Origin: Eupeodes corollae
Lineage: Eukaryota; Arthropoda; Insecta; Diptera; Syrphidae
DNA: 64,000 nt
NCBI RefSeq assembly: GCF_945859685.1
Contig: NC_079148.1
Span: 34,297,946-34,361,945, forward strand
Direction of reading: 5' to 3'
How positions within the stretch are numbered: position 1 is the first letter of the stretch; each line of letters starts with the position of its first letter. A program made the position numbers and the translations under genes. The notes under the pieces were generated by a model. That model saw only the letters and a list, made by a program, of their open reading frames with translations. It searched no databases and was not told the origin of the DNA. Positions 21,466-34,159 of the stretch are shown one piece after another.

Positions 21466-21690
21466 GTAGTACCCCTGGAATGAAGGTTATTGCGTATGAC
21501 TGTTATCTTAGAGGTCTTGGGTTCATTTCCTTAATGTGAGGTTTTTGAGGTACTGCCTCTTGCATATTTGGCAAGTTCTCCAAGAGTCATTTTTATCATA
21601 AAAAGTACTTTCAAAAATCATCCATCCGGACTCGACATTAAAACTTTAGGTCCCCTGAAAGTACTTGCAAACAGGATTAGTTGAGAGTTG
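21466..21690 (+). repeat. tRNA-derived SINE, diverged copy
   Basis: It aligns over its length with the 16.5-kb copy: head AGTAGTACCCCTGGAATGA, B box GGGTTCATTTCC, body GTACTGCCTCTTGC, and GGATTAGTTGAGAGTTG near the end. It is clearly older (many substitutions) and lacks the last 40 bases with the RTE-like tail. Confidence 0.75.
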
Positions 21691-24669
21691 TTTTTTGGTT
21701 TTCTACTAGATGTTTCAGAAACATCTTTCGATTATAGTTTTTGCTTTTAATTGGCAGCTGTCAAAATACCGTTCTATTGTAATATTTTTAAAATGTATAA
21801 AATAGGAAAAAATGTCACATTATTTTTGTTATTATTATCATTTCTTAAAATGGCTTTAGGGTGGCTGATTACTGTAGGAATACAAACATAAATGTCAGTT
21901 AAAAGACACTAAAAACTCAATTAATTTTTAAAATGTCATGAATCATAGAGATAAATATAAAATTTCAATAATTTTTAATTTATGAATTTCTTTAGAGTTG
22001 GAAAAAACGTGCTGGGTATTTTTTATTGCACCTTAGTATTCCCACTATATTTTTTAGTCATTTTTATCCTCCTAAGAATGCTGATGAATTTCAAATGATT
22101 TCTTGAAGACGCACTAAGTTTTGAGAAAAAAATGTGGGAGCAAAGTTATTTTTATTTCTTCAGAGTAAGTACTCTGAACCGATAAAACTTGGTGGGGTGT
22201 TTGAAGGCGTTGAATCTAAGTAGGTGTTTGCATCGTAAAACATTTAACACACACACACCGGAAAAGGAAAAGAAGTAATTTAAAAAAAAATCTGAAATAG
22301 AAAGAAACTTCAACAGGAGAGTATTTGATTTTATTTTTTTAACATTTTATTTTATTTTATTTACTGACTTTATAGCCTAATGAGGTGGAAAAAATGAAAT
22401 AAATTTAAAGTTAGTATATTTTTTAACATTTGAAAGCAATCAAATAACTTTTAAAAGTTTATTAACTGGCAGAGAGGGATAAGAGGAGGGTAGTGTTCTT
22501 CTTCTTATTTTTTGTTTAATGTCAAACGATATTAAAATGGTCATTTGAAATTTTATGCGTTTGTAATTGCAAATAAATTTTAGAATTTTATAGCCATTTT
22601 GTATCGAAACTGAAAGGTATGTTTATTATTATTGTTATTTTTTTTTGATAAATTATTGCCCAGCGGAAGTATTGAAATAAATTATTTATTTTTTAATGGG
22701 TTTGAGTGAATTTGATCTTATTTTTTTTTTATGGTGTAATGAATTTTATGATAGTAATTTATGTGCATTTCAAAATACACTGAAGTGTTAAAATTTATAT
22801 AAATAGATCTTATATTCATATCTTCAAAAATATATGTATTGATGATTTCTTTACTTTATATTGAATTGATTTTTTGTTTCTCTCAAATTATTAAAAAAAA
22901 AAACACTTACACATATCTAAAGCCAAAAGTAGTTTTTCATCCAAACCATATCAAGGCATCCTTGTATATTTTTTTTGTCAATATTTATGTACATTTAGTA
23001 TCCTTATGCTTGAATGAATGAATTATTCATGTATCATCAATTTCTGACCGCCACAGGTGATGAAGAATCTTCTAACATTCCAAATTGAATTGAAGAATCT
23101 TATGAATATCAATTTTTTTTAAGATCTAAGCTTGGAGTTAAATTCCATTAGAGTTTTACATATAATTTGCCTCAGGGAACATATAAAATGAAAAACTAGA
23201 AAATATGAAAGTGATGCATACTTTAATCCAAAAAAAAAGAGATTGAAAGGACTTTTGCCATAAGAAAACACTTTTAAAAGGACATAATCCTACCTTTTTT
23301 TTAGCATTGCAAAGGCGAATTCATTCGATAAAATTTGTCAGTGTATATATTTATTTAAGACTAGCCTGCAAAATTACAAGTGGTGGTACTGCTGTTTTTT
23401 ATTCACGAAGTTTCATTTTCAAGTAATAAGAAAATGCATGAACAATTTGAATTTATATTCCAAACTCTTATTTTGTTAATAATATAACATAGAATAAAAC
23501 TATCTTAAAGGGCACTTTTCGCAAGGCTATCTTAGAAAGAAAATAATAGGTAACTAATAGATGAAGATTTTGACAATTCAATGAAAAAAAAAACATATTT
23601 TCTTGACTTAAATTTCATTTTAGTGTTTTATTTTTATTTTGTTGATTTGTTGTTTTTTAAATTCTTATTTTGAATTTAATTAAATCTAAATAAGAAATAA
23701 GTATGAAATCAAAAATTGAAGCTTAAGTTGTTTTCTGTTGTTAAATTAAGTAAGTAGTTCTTTTGAAAGGAATTTAGTTTATCTTGTATAAAAATAACTA
23801 TTCCTTAGATTCTGCTGAAACATTTCCCACACAAAAAATCATTCTTCGTAGCCATTGATTTGAACATGTCATCCTAAGCATATGGTACGTGCAGCATTAT
23901 TGCCGTACAATTTTCGAATAAACTAATAGAAACATAAACATACTTAAAATGTTTTATGATAACTGAACCAGGAATATTAAAATTATATTAAAACTACCAA
24001 ATTCAAAGAATGTTTTTTAGGTGATAAAGGCAAAGAAGGTTTTTGTCAAAGTGATATTGCCCATCATCTAAGGATATTTTTCAAAACTTTATCTAGTAGG
24101 TTCTTTAGGATAAACGACTAAAATAAGTTTTTCTAGCTTTAGGTCATATACAATCATAAAATGTCTCTCTAAAAATCATGGATTTATATTCTCGGGAAGT
24201 TGAAATTGTGAATACATTTTCAGTTTGAAAATTGGCATAGTTTTATAAACTTAAAATAGAAGCCGTATACGTCCTAGCCATTTTATAATTGTAACATCTG
24301 AACGTAAGTAAGAACTTGTATTATAGATAATATGTCTTATTTAAATTCTTCAACTCAACATCAATTTGATCGTTATTTTTACTTAGATATTACTTTCGTT
24401 AAACCATTGTACATATTCACACATCTTTTAACAATGGTTCCCATCGCATTTATTTAAAATTTGAAAAATCCACTTCAAACCAGTTGTAATGTATATTCAT
24501 TGTATACATATTAAAATGAAATGGGTCACAAGAACTTGCTCAACTATCCATGTTTGAAAAAAAATATCTGTATTTTTAAATTTAATAACATTCTTGCAAA
24601 AAAGTTTGTTTTTAAAAATTTTAACGGCATTTGATTTCTCAAAATAAAACTTAATTTTTTCAATAACCT
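21691..24669. other. No gene recognised
   Basis: Three kilobases of strongly AT-rich DNA with poly-A and poly-T runs and an ACAC run near 22250. I see no family-level similarity on either strand and no ORF above about 75 codons. Confidence 0.5.
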
Positions 24670-26195
24670 TCCTTTTGTTAACTCGTTTCATAGAGCCAAT
24701 TTGATTTTCACACAATTTGCTGTCAATTCAATGTTGCCAATGAGTGAAATGACTTCTCCTGTACCCGAAAGTGTAAACGATTCTATGGGACAAATGTTCT
24801 TTCGTACTATAGTTTAGTTACTAGAATACATAAAGATCTTGACATGCACATATCGGATAGCATCCACGTTTTAAAGAGGTGTTCTTTATCTGTCCTTTTT
24901 TATGGGTCTTTTTCTCAGTGGATAGAAAACAGCATTTGTCCAGCCTGTCTCTAAAAAAGGCGAATCCTTCTCCCCCTCTAACTATTGTCCAATTGCACTT
25001 ATGTCCCTTTTTTCCAAAGCCAAGAAAACGCTGATAAATTTAAACAGCTTAAGAAATATCTTGAAGAACGAAAGCTTCTTAATGACCAACAGTATGGCTT
25101 TCGTAGCAATAGATCCACTGGTGATCTCATGGTTTATCTCACCGAAAAGTGGAACCAACCTTTACATCGATTTGATAGAGTTTGCCATCAAGTCCTCTTA
25201 TCGAAAATGCGGTATTGATGAATGTCTTCTTTGTTGGGTTAGAAATAACCTTTTGGACCGTTCAATTCAAGTAGTATTGAATGGATTGATCTGATATCCA
25301 CAAAATAAACGCAGGACGTTCTTTTGTCTGAAACTTCTAACCCACTAAATTATTTGGCTGATGATATGACATACCCTCACCTTTTTAGATTCGTTTTAAG
25401 ATTCTCATCCGGTGTGGACTTAGAAACCGGTTATATATAACAAGCTCATTTAATTCTGGTCTTAACAGCATTGTCCAATGAGGAATAAAATATCGTGTAA
25501 AATTTAATGCTTCGAAAACTCAATCCTGCCTACTGTTTTAAAGGCATAACCCTATTTAAAGCTACTATTTATGGGTGGTACTTGCATCGAGGAGACTACA
25601 CAGCTTTCAATTCTAGGTATATGCATAACTAATCTTTTGTTCTGGAGTGATCACATATTCGACATTTCTCAGGCGATGCAATAAGTTTTTTTTAGCGCTT
25701 CTAACATTGCCTTAATTTACAAAACCAATAACGTACTTAAATCTTCTGGATAGAAATGAAACAAGAGCTAAAAATGATAGTAGATCCGTTGTCATACCTT
25801 GACATTTGCTTCTTTTGAACTATGTCGCAAGGTCTCATGTCTTTCATTGTTGTATCGTTATTTGTATAAAGAATGCATTAGTGAAATAGCCAGTTGCATT
25901 CCACTTCTTAAACAATTCAACCGTAACTCGTAACCTGTACTCGTACTGCTAGGAATGCTCTTCAGTTTACCTTTGAGTACAATTTCGGACATACTGTTAA
26001 ATAAGGGGATTCTTTTTTTAATCGCACTATACGAATGTGGAATGCTTTGCCAGTCTCAATATTTCCCACTCATTACAATGTGCAGACATTCAAAATCAAT
26101 GTTTATCGCTTACTCCTTTCTAATCCAATCCTCCTTTCCTAATTGCTTGCAATCATTAAAAGGGATTTCAAAACCGCTTTAGTAAGCGCACAATA
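24670..26195 (+). pseudogene. CR1/Jockey-group LINE, decayed copy 1
   Basis: Pieces in order: the stretch before RT, PSNYCPIALMSLFSKA (about 24975-25020), QYGFRSNRSTGDLMVYLTEK (about 25090-25150), ECLLCWVRNNLLDRSIQVV (about 25220-25280), FADDSTL-like text much degraded, then after several stops the C-terminus with YRYFYK-like text and RTIRMWNALPVSIFPTHYNV (about 26025-26085). The same family occurs at 50.7-52.7 kb and 59.6-60.0 kb. Frames change repeatedly and catalytic motifs are lost. The clade within the CR1/Jockey group is not assigned. X copy 3 starts immediately after its 3' end. Confidence 0.78.
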
Positions 26196-26200
26196 TAAAA

Positions 26201-27290
26201 AAAAGAGGCTGGGATGCGACCCACACTGATAACTTCCCATCCCGTCTGTCGAATTGTCTTGCTTAAAAGTTTGTCTATATGTATTTTACCAAATTTGCGC
26301 ACTATTTTTTGTAGATTTTATTTTTTATGAAAAAAACGGACTGTTGGATTTTTGTATAAAAATTACTGAATATTGAAAACAATATTTTCTATGAAATAAA
26401 ATAAGTTTGAAGCCAATATTTTTAATTTTTGAAAAGCTATTTGAGCCGAAAGTAAATTTTTACCAAGTTTTAGTATTGTTTTTTTTTTTTTTAGAGTTTT
26501 ATTTTTTGTAAAAAAAACTGTCAATTCGAATTTTTTAAAAATTTAACCAAATGTTGAAAACAATATTTCTTATAAGATAAAATTAGTTTGAAGCCAATAT
26601 TTAAAATTCTTGAAGAGATATTTGAGTCGAAAATCAATTTTTACCAACTTTTATACATTTTTTCTTAGGTTTTTATTTTTTGTAAAAAAAACTGTCAATT
26701 AGATTTTTCTCAAAATTTTATCAGATTTCAAAAACATTATTCTTCGTTGCACAAAATTATTTTAGAGATGAAATCATATTTCAGTCGTAAAATTTTGGAG
26801 GTGACAAATTTTTTTTTTCAGTTTTATTGATTTATAAAAAAAAACCGTTATATTGATTTTTTTCAAAAAATATATTTGTTTGGTATCACGTTACAATATA
26901 TTATATAAAATTTAATTCAAGTTTCTAGCGTTTTTGGTTCGTAAGATATTTAAGGTTAACCAAAATTTTCACCTTTTTTCAAACTGCTATGGTAAAAAAA
27001 CCACCCACGCAATTTTCTTGAGAGCCCTTTCTGCATCTTTCTGCCTTATTATCTATATAACAAAATTTATTTGAAGTCGATATCTCTTCTGGTTCTTGAG
27101 CTATGGACGACGAAAAAAACGTCGCGAGCGTACGGACGTACGGACGTACAAACGTACGTACACACGCACGCACAGACATCTTTCTAAAAATCTTTTATTT
27201 CGACTCTAGGGACCTTGAAACGTCGAGAAATGTCAAAATTTTCAATTTGACAAATCGGACCCATTACAATAACTTCCTATGGGAAGTTAA
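26201..27290 (+). repeat. Family X repeat, copy 3
   Basis: Full-length at both ends (AAAAGAGGCTGGGATGCGAC at the start, terminal hairpin at the end), but one internal unit shorter than copies 1 and 2: GATTTTT-type anchors lie at 26347, 26528, 26702 and near 26855. The ACGTACG run is well preserved. It starts in the A-rich end of the LINE just upstream. Confidence 0.78.
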
Positions 27291-29639
27291 AAATATGAAG
27301 GAATTACATTCTTAAAGTGAATGATGCTTTCAAAAATGGCCACATTTTCAATTCTTAATTTCTACTTTTCATCAAATAAATTATAACATTACAAACAAAC
27401 CTTTTTTTGAGTCAACCAATTATTTATATTTTCTGTTTAACCTAATTTAAAAAATAACACAATTCTTTGTGCAAAAACGATGCTAAAACATAAACATCAT
27501 AAATCTTTGACATGAATGTACATATGTTCTAAAATGTTGTAGAAATGTACATACAAACAAACTACTTACAAAAACGTGCACATTTTTCTATTTCCTTCAT
27601 CACAATATTATAGATGTTGACATACAAATTCTTATTTTTCAAAACTTTTTCTAAACATAAAACATTTCAAAACGTAATAATCCTAATCGAACATTGTGAT
27701 TAACATACAATTTTACAAAATATGTAAGTAGTGGAACATACCTACACATACAACATAAAAATAAAAACATAGATAAAATGATCATAACGATATGATTGGA
27801 ATGATGTTGATGATGATGGTAATGACGAAAGAAGGAGGACAACGACATTTGTGTCTTCCTTGATGGTATACCTACGTACTTGTATTATGTATAGGAGTCG
27901 TCTGGATGAGAATGTCGCAAAGGAATTCTTTCTTTTTTTCTTTCAGGAAAATAAAAGTATAAATGAAAAGCTCATGTTTTGCATTGTTTTTCTCGTTTTT
28001 ATATTTATCTGCTATGCTGCTATTTCTATACTACTGTACTGAGCTGTGCTGGGCTAGTCTGACTATGAATGGTTGATGGTCCTGAGTCCTGACTCCTTAC
28101 CTTCATCATCTGCAATCTCGTATAAAACCCTGCTGGTTGATGCTCTTAACTCATGACTCCTCAAGCTCATGTTGATGTTTTATATGTTGCTGTCTGTCTG
28201 GTAGATGCTCCTTGCTTCTTATATATACTGACTCTCGCACTCCTCCTTTCTCATGCTGCTGATGATGACTCCTGATGCTGATGGGTATTCTGTTCAGTTC
28301 ACTGTTCAGCTGTTTCTCGATTGGAATTCTTGTTTTACATTCCTCGCATGCATTTCAATTCTCATGAGGGAATCTTAGAACAAGGACATATTATGATATG
28401 ATGACATTCTCTTAATGTTTAACTTTTGTGTGCACTGTGCACAGTTCTTACTGCATTCGTGGTGTTTTCCTTTCAGAACTGTCGTAATTTTAATATTTTC
28501 TTTTTATTTTCTATTTCTATTTAAGGTTTTCCTGATAATGACACACGTGGATCTATATACGTAGATACATTTATAAAAAATATTTCACATAGTTTTTCAA
28601 TTATATGCCTACATATTCAGAGTAGAAGGATGTAAGGACATTGGTTTCTGAATTCTTGATGTTAATGTTTTTCAACGCAACAATAACAAAGGACTCCGTT
28701 CGCTGTTTATAGAATAATTTGTATGCAAAACAGGAAATCTTAGGTTTATTGTGGTACACCGTATAAATGAACCTACATACCTACAGATCCTAGACCTAAC
28801 ATCAAGTTTGCTTTTTGTCTAGCTAATATATATTTGTTTTTATTGTTACACTTTTTTTAACTTGTGGTTATTTTTTGAATGAAAATACAAAAAGATTCAC
28901 CATCTGTATACGTATCCTTATGCCATTGCCATGTTGTCGTAAAAAGCGATTAAGTATCATGTTAATGGCTGTGGCTGTGGCAGCAGGAGTAATTTTTGTA
29001 GTGTAATATTTTTCTTTTAAGGTTGTGTTTTTAAATAATACAGAAACAGAACACGGTAATAAAAGCATTGTTTTCTGATTTCTTTATAATATTCTTAAGA
29101 AAAATTATACATCTTTTCGCTTTTTATTTATTATATTCATGAAAAAATAAAAGAAAGCAAAAATAGAGTCTCATATTTGGTCTTAAGTAACTACCTGGGT
29201 GCTGCTATTGTTTGAAAAATATGAAACATGAAGAAGTTTCATTGATAAAATAGTATGAATGTAAATCAGACTGGTGCGTCCGGGTTTTTAAGAAGAAGAA
29301 AAGAAAAATTACACTTGGATTTTTTGAATGGTTTTTGTATCTTTTATGAATTTGTGTGTAGTTATTTTTGAAAGAAGCTTAAAATTTTGCATAATTAAAA
29401 GTTGGAACTATATTTTAAGCTTAATTACATTGAGATGAGTAAAGTGCACTAATTTAATTTAAAGACCAAAGAACTAAATTGTTATACAAATATAATAAGA
29501 TAAAACAAATGCACTAACATCTTGCAAAAATAGTCTTTTTCACAGACGGAAATTGGGATATTATTTTTGAATAACGGGTTATACATTTTTTAGTTCTAAA
29601 AGTATTCGACATCCGTCAAACTAAGTTGTTAAAACAATT
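27291..29639. other. No gene recognised
   Basis: AT-rich flank, then TGATGATG- and CTGATG-rich stretches at 27800-27820 and 28250-28300. Small ORFs match nothing I know. A host regulatory or intronic region is possible but cannot be shown. Confidence 0.45.
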
Positions 29640-30581
29640 TTTGATTTCAGTTGAAAGTCTGACAAATCTAAAATTTATCGCATTAAAATTGTTAAAACCT
29701 ACTACAAAAATAGTGATTCTGCCACAGCCACATACCGTACCTTAAAAGGATGTTATGGTTTACATTATAGTCGAACTTCACAAGCAATAGCCAAAACTGT
29801 GAAGAAATTTGAAGAGACTGGATTGGTTACAGAAATTGTTAGGCCTGTGCATCATCGTTTTGTTCGTACCACTGAAAATATCGCTGCTGTAAGTGAAAGT
29901 GTTACCGAAGACCCGAATGTGTCGTTTCAACATCGTTCTCAGGAATTAGGACTGTCTAATGGCACATTATGGCGTATTTTACATTTGGATCTGCACCTAT
30001 ATCCATATAAAGTCCAACCTACGCAACAACTGAAGCCAGCTGACCATTAACACGTGCGTCGTAGGTACGTAGAATGGGTGCTTGAAGAACAGGTGGTGGA
30101 CCGCGATTTTTCGAACATAATTGTCTTCAGCGACGAATCACATTTCTCATTCGTTAGGTATATTAATAAACAAAATGTTCGTAATTTGGTTTCTGAAAAT
30201 CCTCAAGTTATTGAAGAGAGGACAAAACATCCACAAAAATTCAGTATTTGATGCGTTCTCTGGTCCGGAGGTGTGATTGGACCTTAATTCTTTGAAAACG
30301 ACGATGAACGGCTGTCACCTTCAATTCGGAGCGTTTTGATCTTATGAATACCGACTTTTTTTCCTACTATTGAAGAAAACAACTTGGGAATATGTGGTTT
30401 CAACAAGACGATGCCACATGCCTCACAACTCGAGCAAATATTGTTTTATTGCAAGGGTCATTTCCTGCCTCCGTAGTTTCTCGTCTTGTCTATATAAACT
30501 GGCCACCAAGATCATGCGATTTGACACCTCTGGATTTTTTTTTGGAGGGCTACGCGAAAGACAGTGTTTAATGTTTATGCA

Positions 30582-30848
30582 AATAGTAACGGCCTAGTCA
30601 CTGATAAAGCTTCGGTTCCCATCGGTCATCGAAATCAAGCATCAGTGAGCGTGGTTAGTAGACAGATGGAGGACCGTCTCGAAACCTACCGCGTGTTGTT
30701 CTCATGTGTTCTTTCAACCTGTTGTTCTTTCTCTTCTATATTGTATTAATGTCTTGTGCTGTTATCACCTTGCATAGTCTAGTCGCTCAAGGTGCTGTGT
30801 TCTCTACTCTGTACATTTATGTGCTAAGTAGTGTGAAATGTAATGTAA
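30582..30848 (+). mobile_element. 5S-headed SINE-like retroposon inside the transposase gene
   Basis: A 5S rRNA-like head is followed by about 145 bp of unrelated body (CTCATGTGTTCTTTCAACC onward) and a short TGTAA-repeat tail. Flanks show a direct repeat, TGTTTATGCA at 30572-30581 and TGTTATGCA at 30849-30857, consistent with a target-site duplication. The interrupted transposase text continues on the far side. This is the layout of a SINE3-type retroposon (5S-derived head, LINE-related tail). I see one copy only. Confidence 0.72.
30585..30700 (+). ncRNA. 5S rRNA-derived head of a retroposon
   Basis: About 115 bp align end to end with insect 5S rRNA as I remember it, except the last few bases. 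Shared blocks include CGGTT-C-C-TC-GGTCATCG-AAATCAAGCA, then GTGGTTAGTA, AGATGGAGGACCG and ACCGCGTGTTGTT. The internal control region needed for RNA polymerase III (A box, intermediate element, C box) is recognisable. It is not a working 5S gene: both ends differ, about a quarter of positions changed, and unrelated sequence continues without a T-run terminator. Confidence 0.75.
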
Positions 30849-30935
30849 TGTTATGCAGATAAAACTTTAACTCTTGAGCACTTAAGTTATCAAATAAGTT
30901 TAGTGTTTATTTCATCAAACAAAGTTACAATGCTT

Positions 30936-31400
30936 TAGTGATTATTCGATAGTAAAATAATAATAATATACGTACGAAATCAATAATGAATAAAAAACAA
31001 TAAATAAATAAATATATATTAAACATTTCCACCATTAAGGTTTCTCAAAATAACGAATAAATTGTTTTTAAATGAAAATCTACCAAGACAAAAGTCGATC
31101 ATATCGCAAACAGAATTGGATTCTTTTATATATAAATTTGTTCTGTGGAAAATTATCTCAAAAGAATCGATGGCTGCAACAATTTGCTTGGTGGTCATTT
31201 AAATGGTTTATTGCTTCACACTTAATATCAACATTTAAACTTTATAATAAAAAAGAAATGTCATGAAAACAAATAATCTATATGTTTTTTATTTAACTTT
31301 ACTTTTGAAACCACAAAATGGATAATCCTATATATTGCAATATTGAGCTATAAGTAACCTAAATCCTTGTGCGATATTTTTTGACCACAATTAATATTAA
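30936..31400. other. No gene recognised
   Basis: AT-rich, with AATAAATAAATA repeats at 30995-31015. It may include decayed transposon end sequence, which I cannot delimit. Confidence 0.45.
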
Positions 31401-31670
31401 CAAATTAAATTAAATTAAATTGGGTGGCGCAACAGTCCGTTGTGAACCAGGGCCTAGTGACTTACAACTCTCAACCATTCCTGTGTGCGAGTACTATTGT
31501 CAGGAATGGAAGGGACCTACAATTTTAGGCCGAATGGCTAATTTGAGAATGCACTTTTTCATGACAAGAATTATTCTTGAAGAAATTGTCAATTCCTCGC
31601 AAGAGGCAGTACCCGCGAAGATTATTTTGCATGACAGTCCAACGCACTAACCATCATGCCACGGGTACTA
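31401..31670 (-). repeat. tRNA-derived SINE, copy with a gapped head
   Basis: Minus-strand copy with an AAATT-repeat tail (31401-31420), the RTE-like 3' end and body. The A box is intact (CATGATGGTTAGTGCGTTGG), but the B-box region is deleted: the head passes from GACTGTCATGCA directly to the body. This copy could not have been transcribed efficiently after the deletion. Its 3' end is the closest to the RTE 3' end at 43.6 kb. Confidence 0.83.
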
Positions 31671-32980
31671 GTATCAACAAATTGCAGTTCACAATTTGGC
31701 AGGTATGCCATTAAAAATGTAAGACAATATCAGTGAAATGGGTTTACGGCTACGGTTTTGTCTGTAAGTCCTTGACAACTTTACAAATTCCATCTTTTTT
31801 ACGTCAGTTACTTGCTTCAACAGCTCAAATTTTGCAATCGGTTTTACCATTTCTGAATAAAATAGCTTACGACGACCGGACCCCTTAAGCTTGAGTTTAA
31901 TTAAATTTTTTTAATTGTGTCTGAAAAATGTTCACCATTTTTGTAGTGAATTTTAATTTACAATGAGTTGTTAAAGCGTATATAGTCCCGTCTTCAGTGA
32001 TTAGTTTTTCTTAGTTTTTCTTTGTTAAATGTCAAAAATAACAGCTTTAAAAGAGACTGCTCCCCAAATAGTAGACTGCTTAATATAAAACTTCTAATTG
32101 GAAAACAAAATTATTTCTGAATGTGATTTTTAATTGATTTTCAACTAATGTTTAATAAAGAACGCACAAAATTTAATTCGCCACAAGATATTAAGAGTGC
32201 GTTACCATTTCATTCTCCTGCTTTGTGAATTTTCTTGAGAATATTTTCAGAAATCTTAAAAATCTAAACTGGCGAATTTTAACTGAGTTTTAACAATTAA
32301 AAAGCTAAAAAAAGTTGTTTTTTTTTTAAGTGGTTTTTCAAAAGGGCGAATGCTGTACGGAACATACAAGCTTTACCCATCTGGCGAGCAATTAAATGTG
32401 ATTTTTCCACTGCAACATATTATGAATCTATTCACTAAAGTTCGATTAATCCTCTTGTATTAGTTCTGGCCTTTATGGCCCTTCCGTTTATATTTTTCTC
32501 AGTCCTCAAACAATTGAATAAGTTTTTCTATTTTGAAAACTCCCGTAATAATGTCTCCTATCAATTAAAAATGTTCACATTTATTATTTTTCAGTTTTAA
32601 ACAATATTTAGGTTGGGCTCCTGGTTGTTCTTTTATGTTATGCTCGAAGCCTTCTGTCGCATGTCTTTATGAATTGACATTCGGCTAGAGTTTTGTCACC
32701 CTGTTGTCCTTCGAATACTTGCTTTGGCTACATTAGCAAGATACTTAAATGCCATTAACGCAAACCTCTGGTGCAAGGACCAGGTTCTCTCTGACCCGTA
32801 TCATCATTTTGGAAGCACATCCGAAGGTTAAAAAAAGAAGCGAGAAAACGAAAAGGCAGGTGAAACCTGTTGTGGGAAAATTTATCGCAACAAGTAAATC
32901 AACGACAATTTAATAAACCATAAATAATTCCATATGAACAGTTCTTACAGATTTCGAGGAGTTGAGATCAATGTAGACAG
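31671..32980. other. No gene recognised
   Basis: AT-rich, with no clear ORF. Around 32640-32880 there is a less AT-rich stretch that might be an old LINE C-terminus, but I could not match any motif with confidence. Confidence 0.4.
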
Positions 32981-33010
32981 CAAACTGTACAGAGGATATT
33001 ATTATTTTTC

Positions 33011-34159
33011 ACTCAAATTCTTTACTTAAGACTTGCTAGTTGGGCTGTAAGAAATAATAAAATAAGCTGTTTCCAAGCTGGGTTTCGTGCTAATCTCTCC
33101 ACAGTGGACCAAATCTTTACTCTCACTAGTGTTGATAGACGCTTTATAGAGAAGAAAACAAATCTTTATGCATTTTTCGTTGATTTTAAAGCAGCCTTCG
33201 ATACCATCAACCGAAGCTCATTATTATTTAAACTTTCATGTATCGGTCTATCAGAAAAATTTATAAAAATTTATGAGCAACTTCTCTCAAATACGATAGC
33301 TGTAGTTAAAAATGGCATGAACACGTCGAAACAATTTAGGTCAGAAACAGGTGTGCCACAGGGTTGCATTTTGAGTCCCTTGGTTTTCTCGCTCTTTATA
33401 AATGACATTGAATATAACATACCAGGTGGTGTTGTTTTTGGTGATCTAGTTATCAAGGTGCTCCTTTATGCGGATGACCTTGTTATTTTAACTGATAATC
33501 CTGTGACGCTTCAACTCCAAATTAACAAGTTAAAACAATATTGTGATTTGTGGGACCTGCAAATAAATACTGCGAAGTCTAAGATCATGATATTCAGACA
33601 CCATAATCGCAGTGCACGTAATGACCGTTCTTGGAACATGAGCGGTTTAAATATAGAAGTAGTGAAGGACTTCAAATATCTAGGTTTCACAATAACACAC
33701 AATCTGAACTTTCGAAGTCATATAAAAGATAAATTGACTGCAGCAAAAGCAGCTATTAACTGTATGTCGTCAAATTTTTTCAATAACAAAAAAATAGATC
33801 CGGCTTCGAAATTTAAAGTGTTTGATTCAACCGTTAAAAGCTGCCTTTGCTATGGAAATGAAGTTTATGGCTACATGCAATTAGACGAAATAGAAACTAT
33901 CCAAAGATATTTCTTCAAGCGAATCTTTAGACTTCCATCTAATACCCCCAATTATGCCATCGTCGGGACAAGCACCATTTTTTTTAAAGAATCTAAAAGC
34001 GAATGCAGACTTATAATCAAAGCCATGCAAAGATCTAAAAACAATTTGCAGAAAAGGATTCTCCTAACAGCGTTACGCTACAGATACACACCCTTTAAAG
34101 ATTGGAGTGATTTGGCCTCAGAACATAACTTTCCTTTGACGATTTGTTGGATAATCTAG
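33011..34159 (+). pseudogene. LINE ORF2: reverse transcriptase, little damaged
   Basis: The frame is open upstream of the first GTG at 33104, so that is not the start: YLRLASWAVRNNKIS precedes QAGFRANLSTVDQIF. RT motifs are complete: FFVDFKAAFDTINR (first Asp), GVPQGCILSPLVFSLFINDI, LLYADDLVIL (YADD near 33464-33480) and DFKYLGFTIT after the palm. The thumb and further C-terminal part follow to residue 351 without a stop. The frame ends at 34159, where a one-base shift moves the text to the next frame. It is the best-preserved RT in the window. Endonuclease is missing. Confidence 0.85.

Larger units (their letters stand above)
29640..30935 (+). pseudogene. Mariner/IS630-type transposase, copy 1, split by a retroposon
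   Basis: Transposase of the Tc1-mariner superfamily, which cuts and pastes DNA. The N-terminal helix-turn-helix region reads VKKFEETGLVTEIV and TENIAAVSESV. The second DNA-binding part is LGLSNGTLWRILHLDL with PYKVQPTQQLKPADH. The catalytic core has FSDESHF (first Asp, about 30130), MWFQQDDATC (second Asp, about 30400) and CDLTPLDFF (third Asp, about 30530). I count 41 residues between the second and third Asp, a DD41D spacing. There are several stops and frame changes (30050, 30250, 30290-30370). The ORF is cut near 30570 and resumes at 30853 with YADKTLTLEHL. Inactive. Confidence 0.85.

Noticed and set aside
30585..30700. Functional 5S rRNA gene
   Set aside because: Both termini differ, many positions are changed, no T-run terminator follows, and it lies inside a transposase ORF with flanking direct repeats.
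32640..32880. Possible additional LINE C-terminus
   Set aside because: Some phrases looked LINE-like, but no conserved motif could be matched in any frame.
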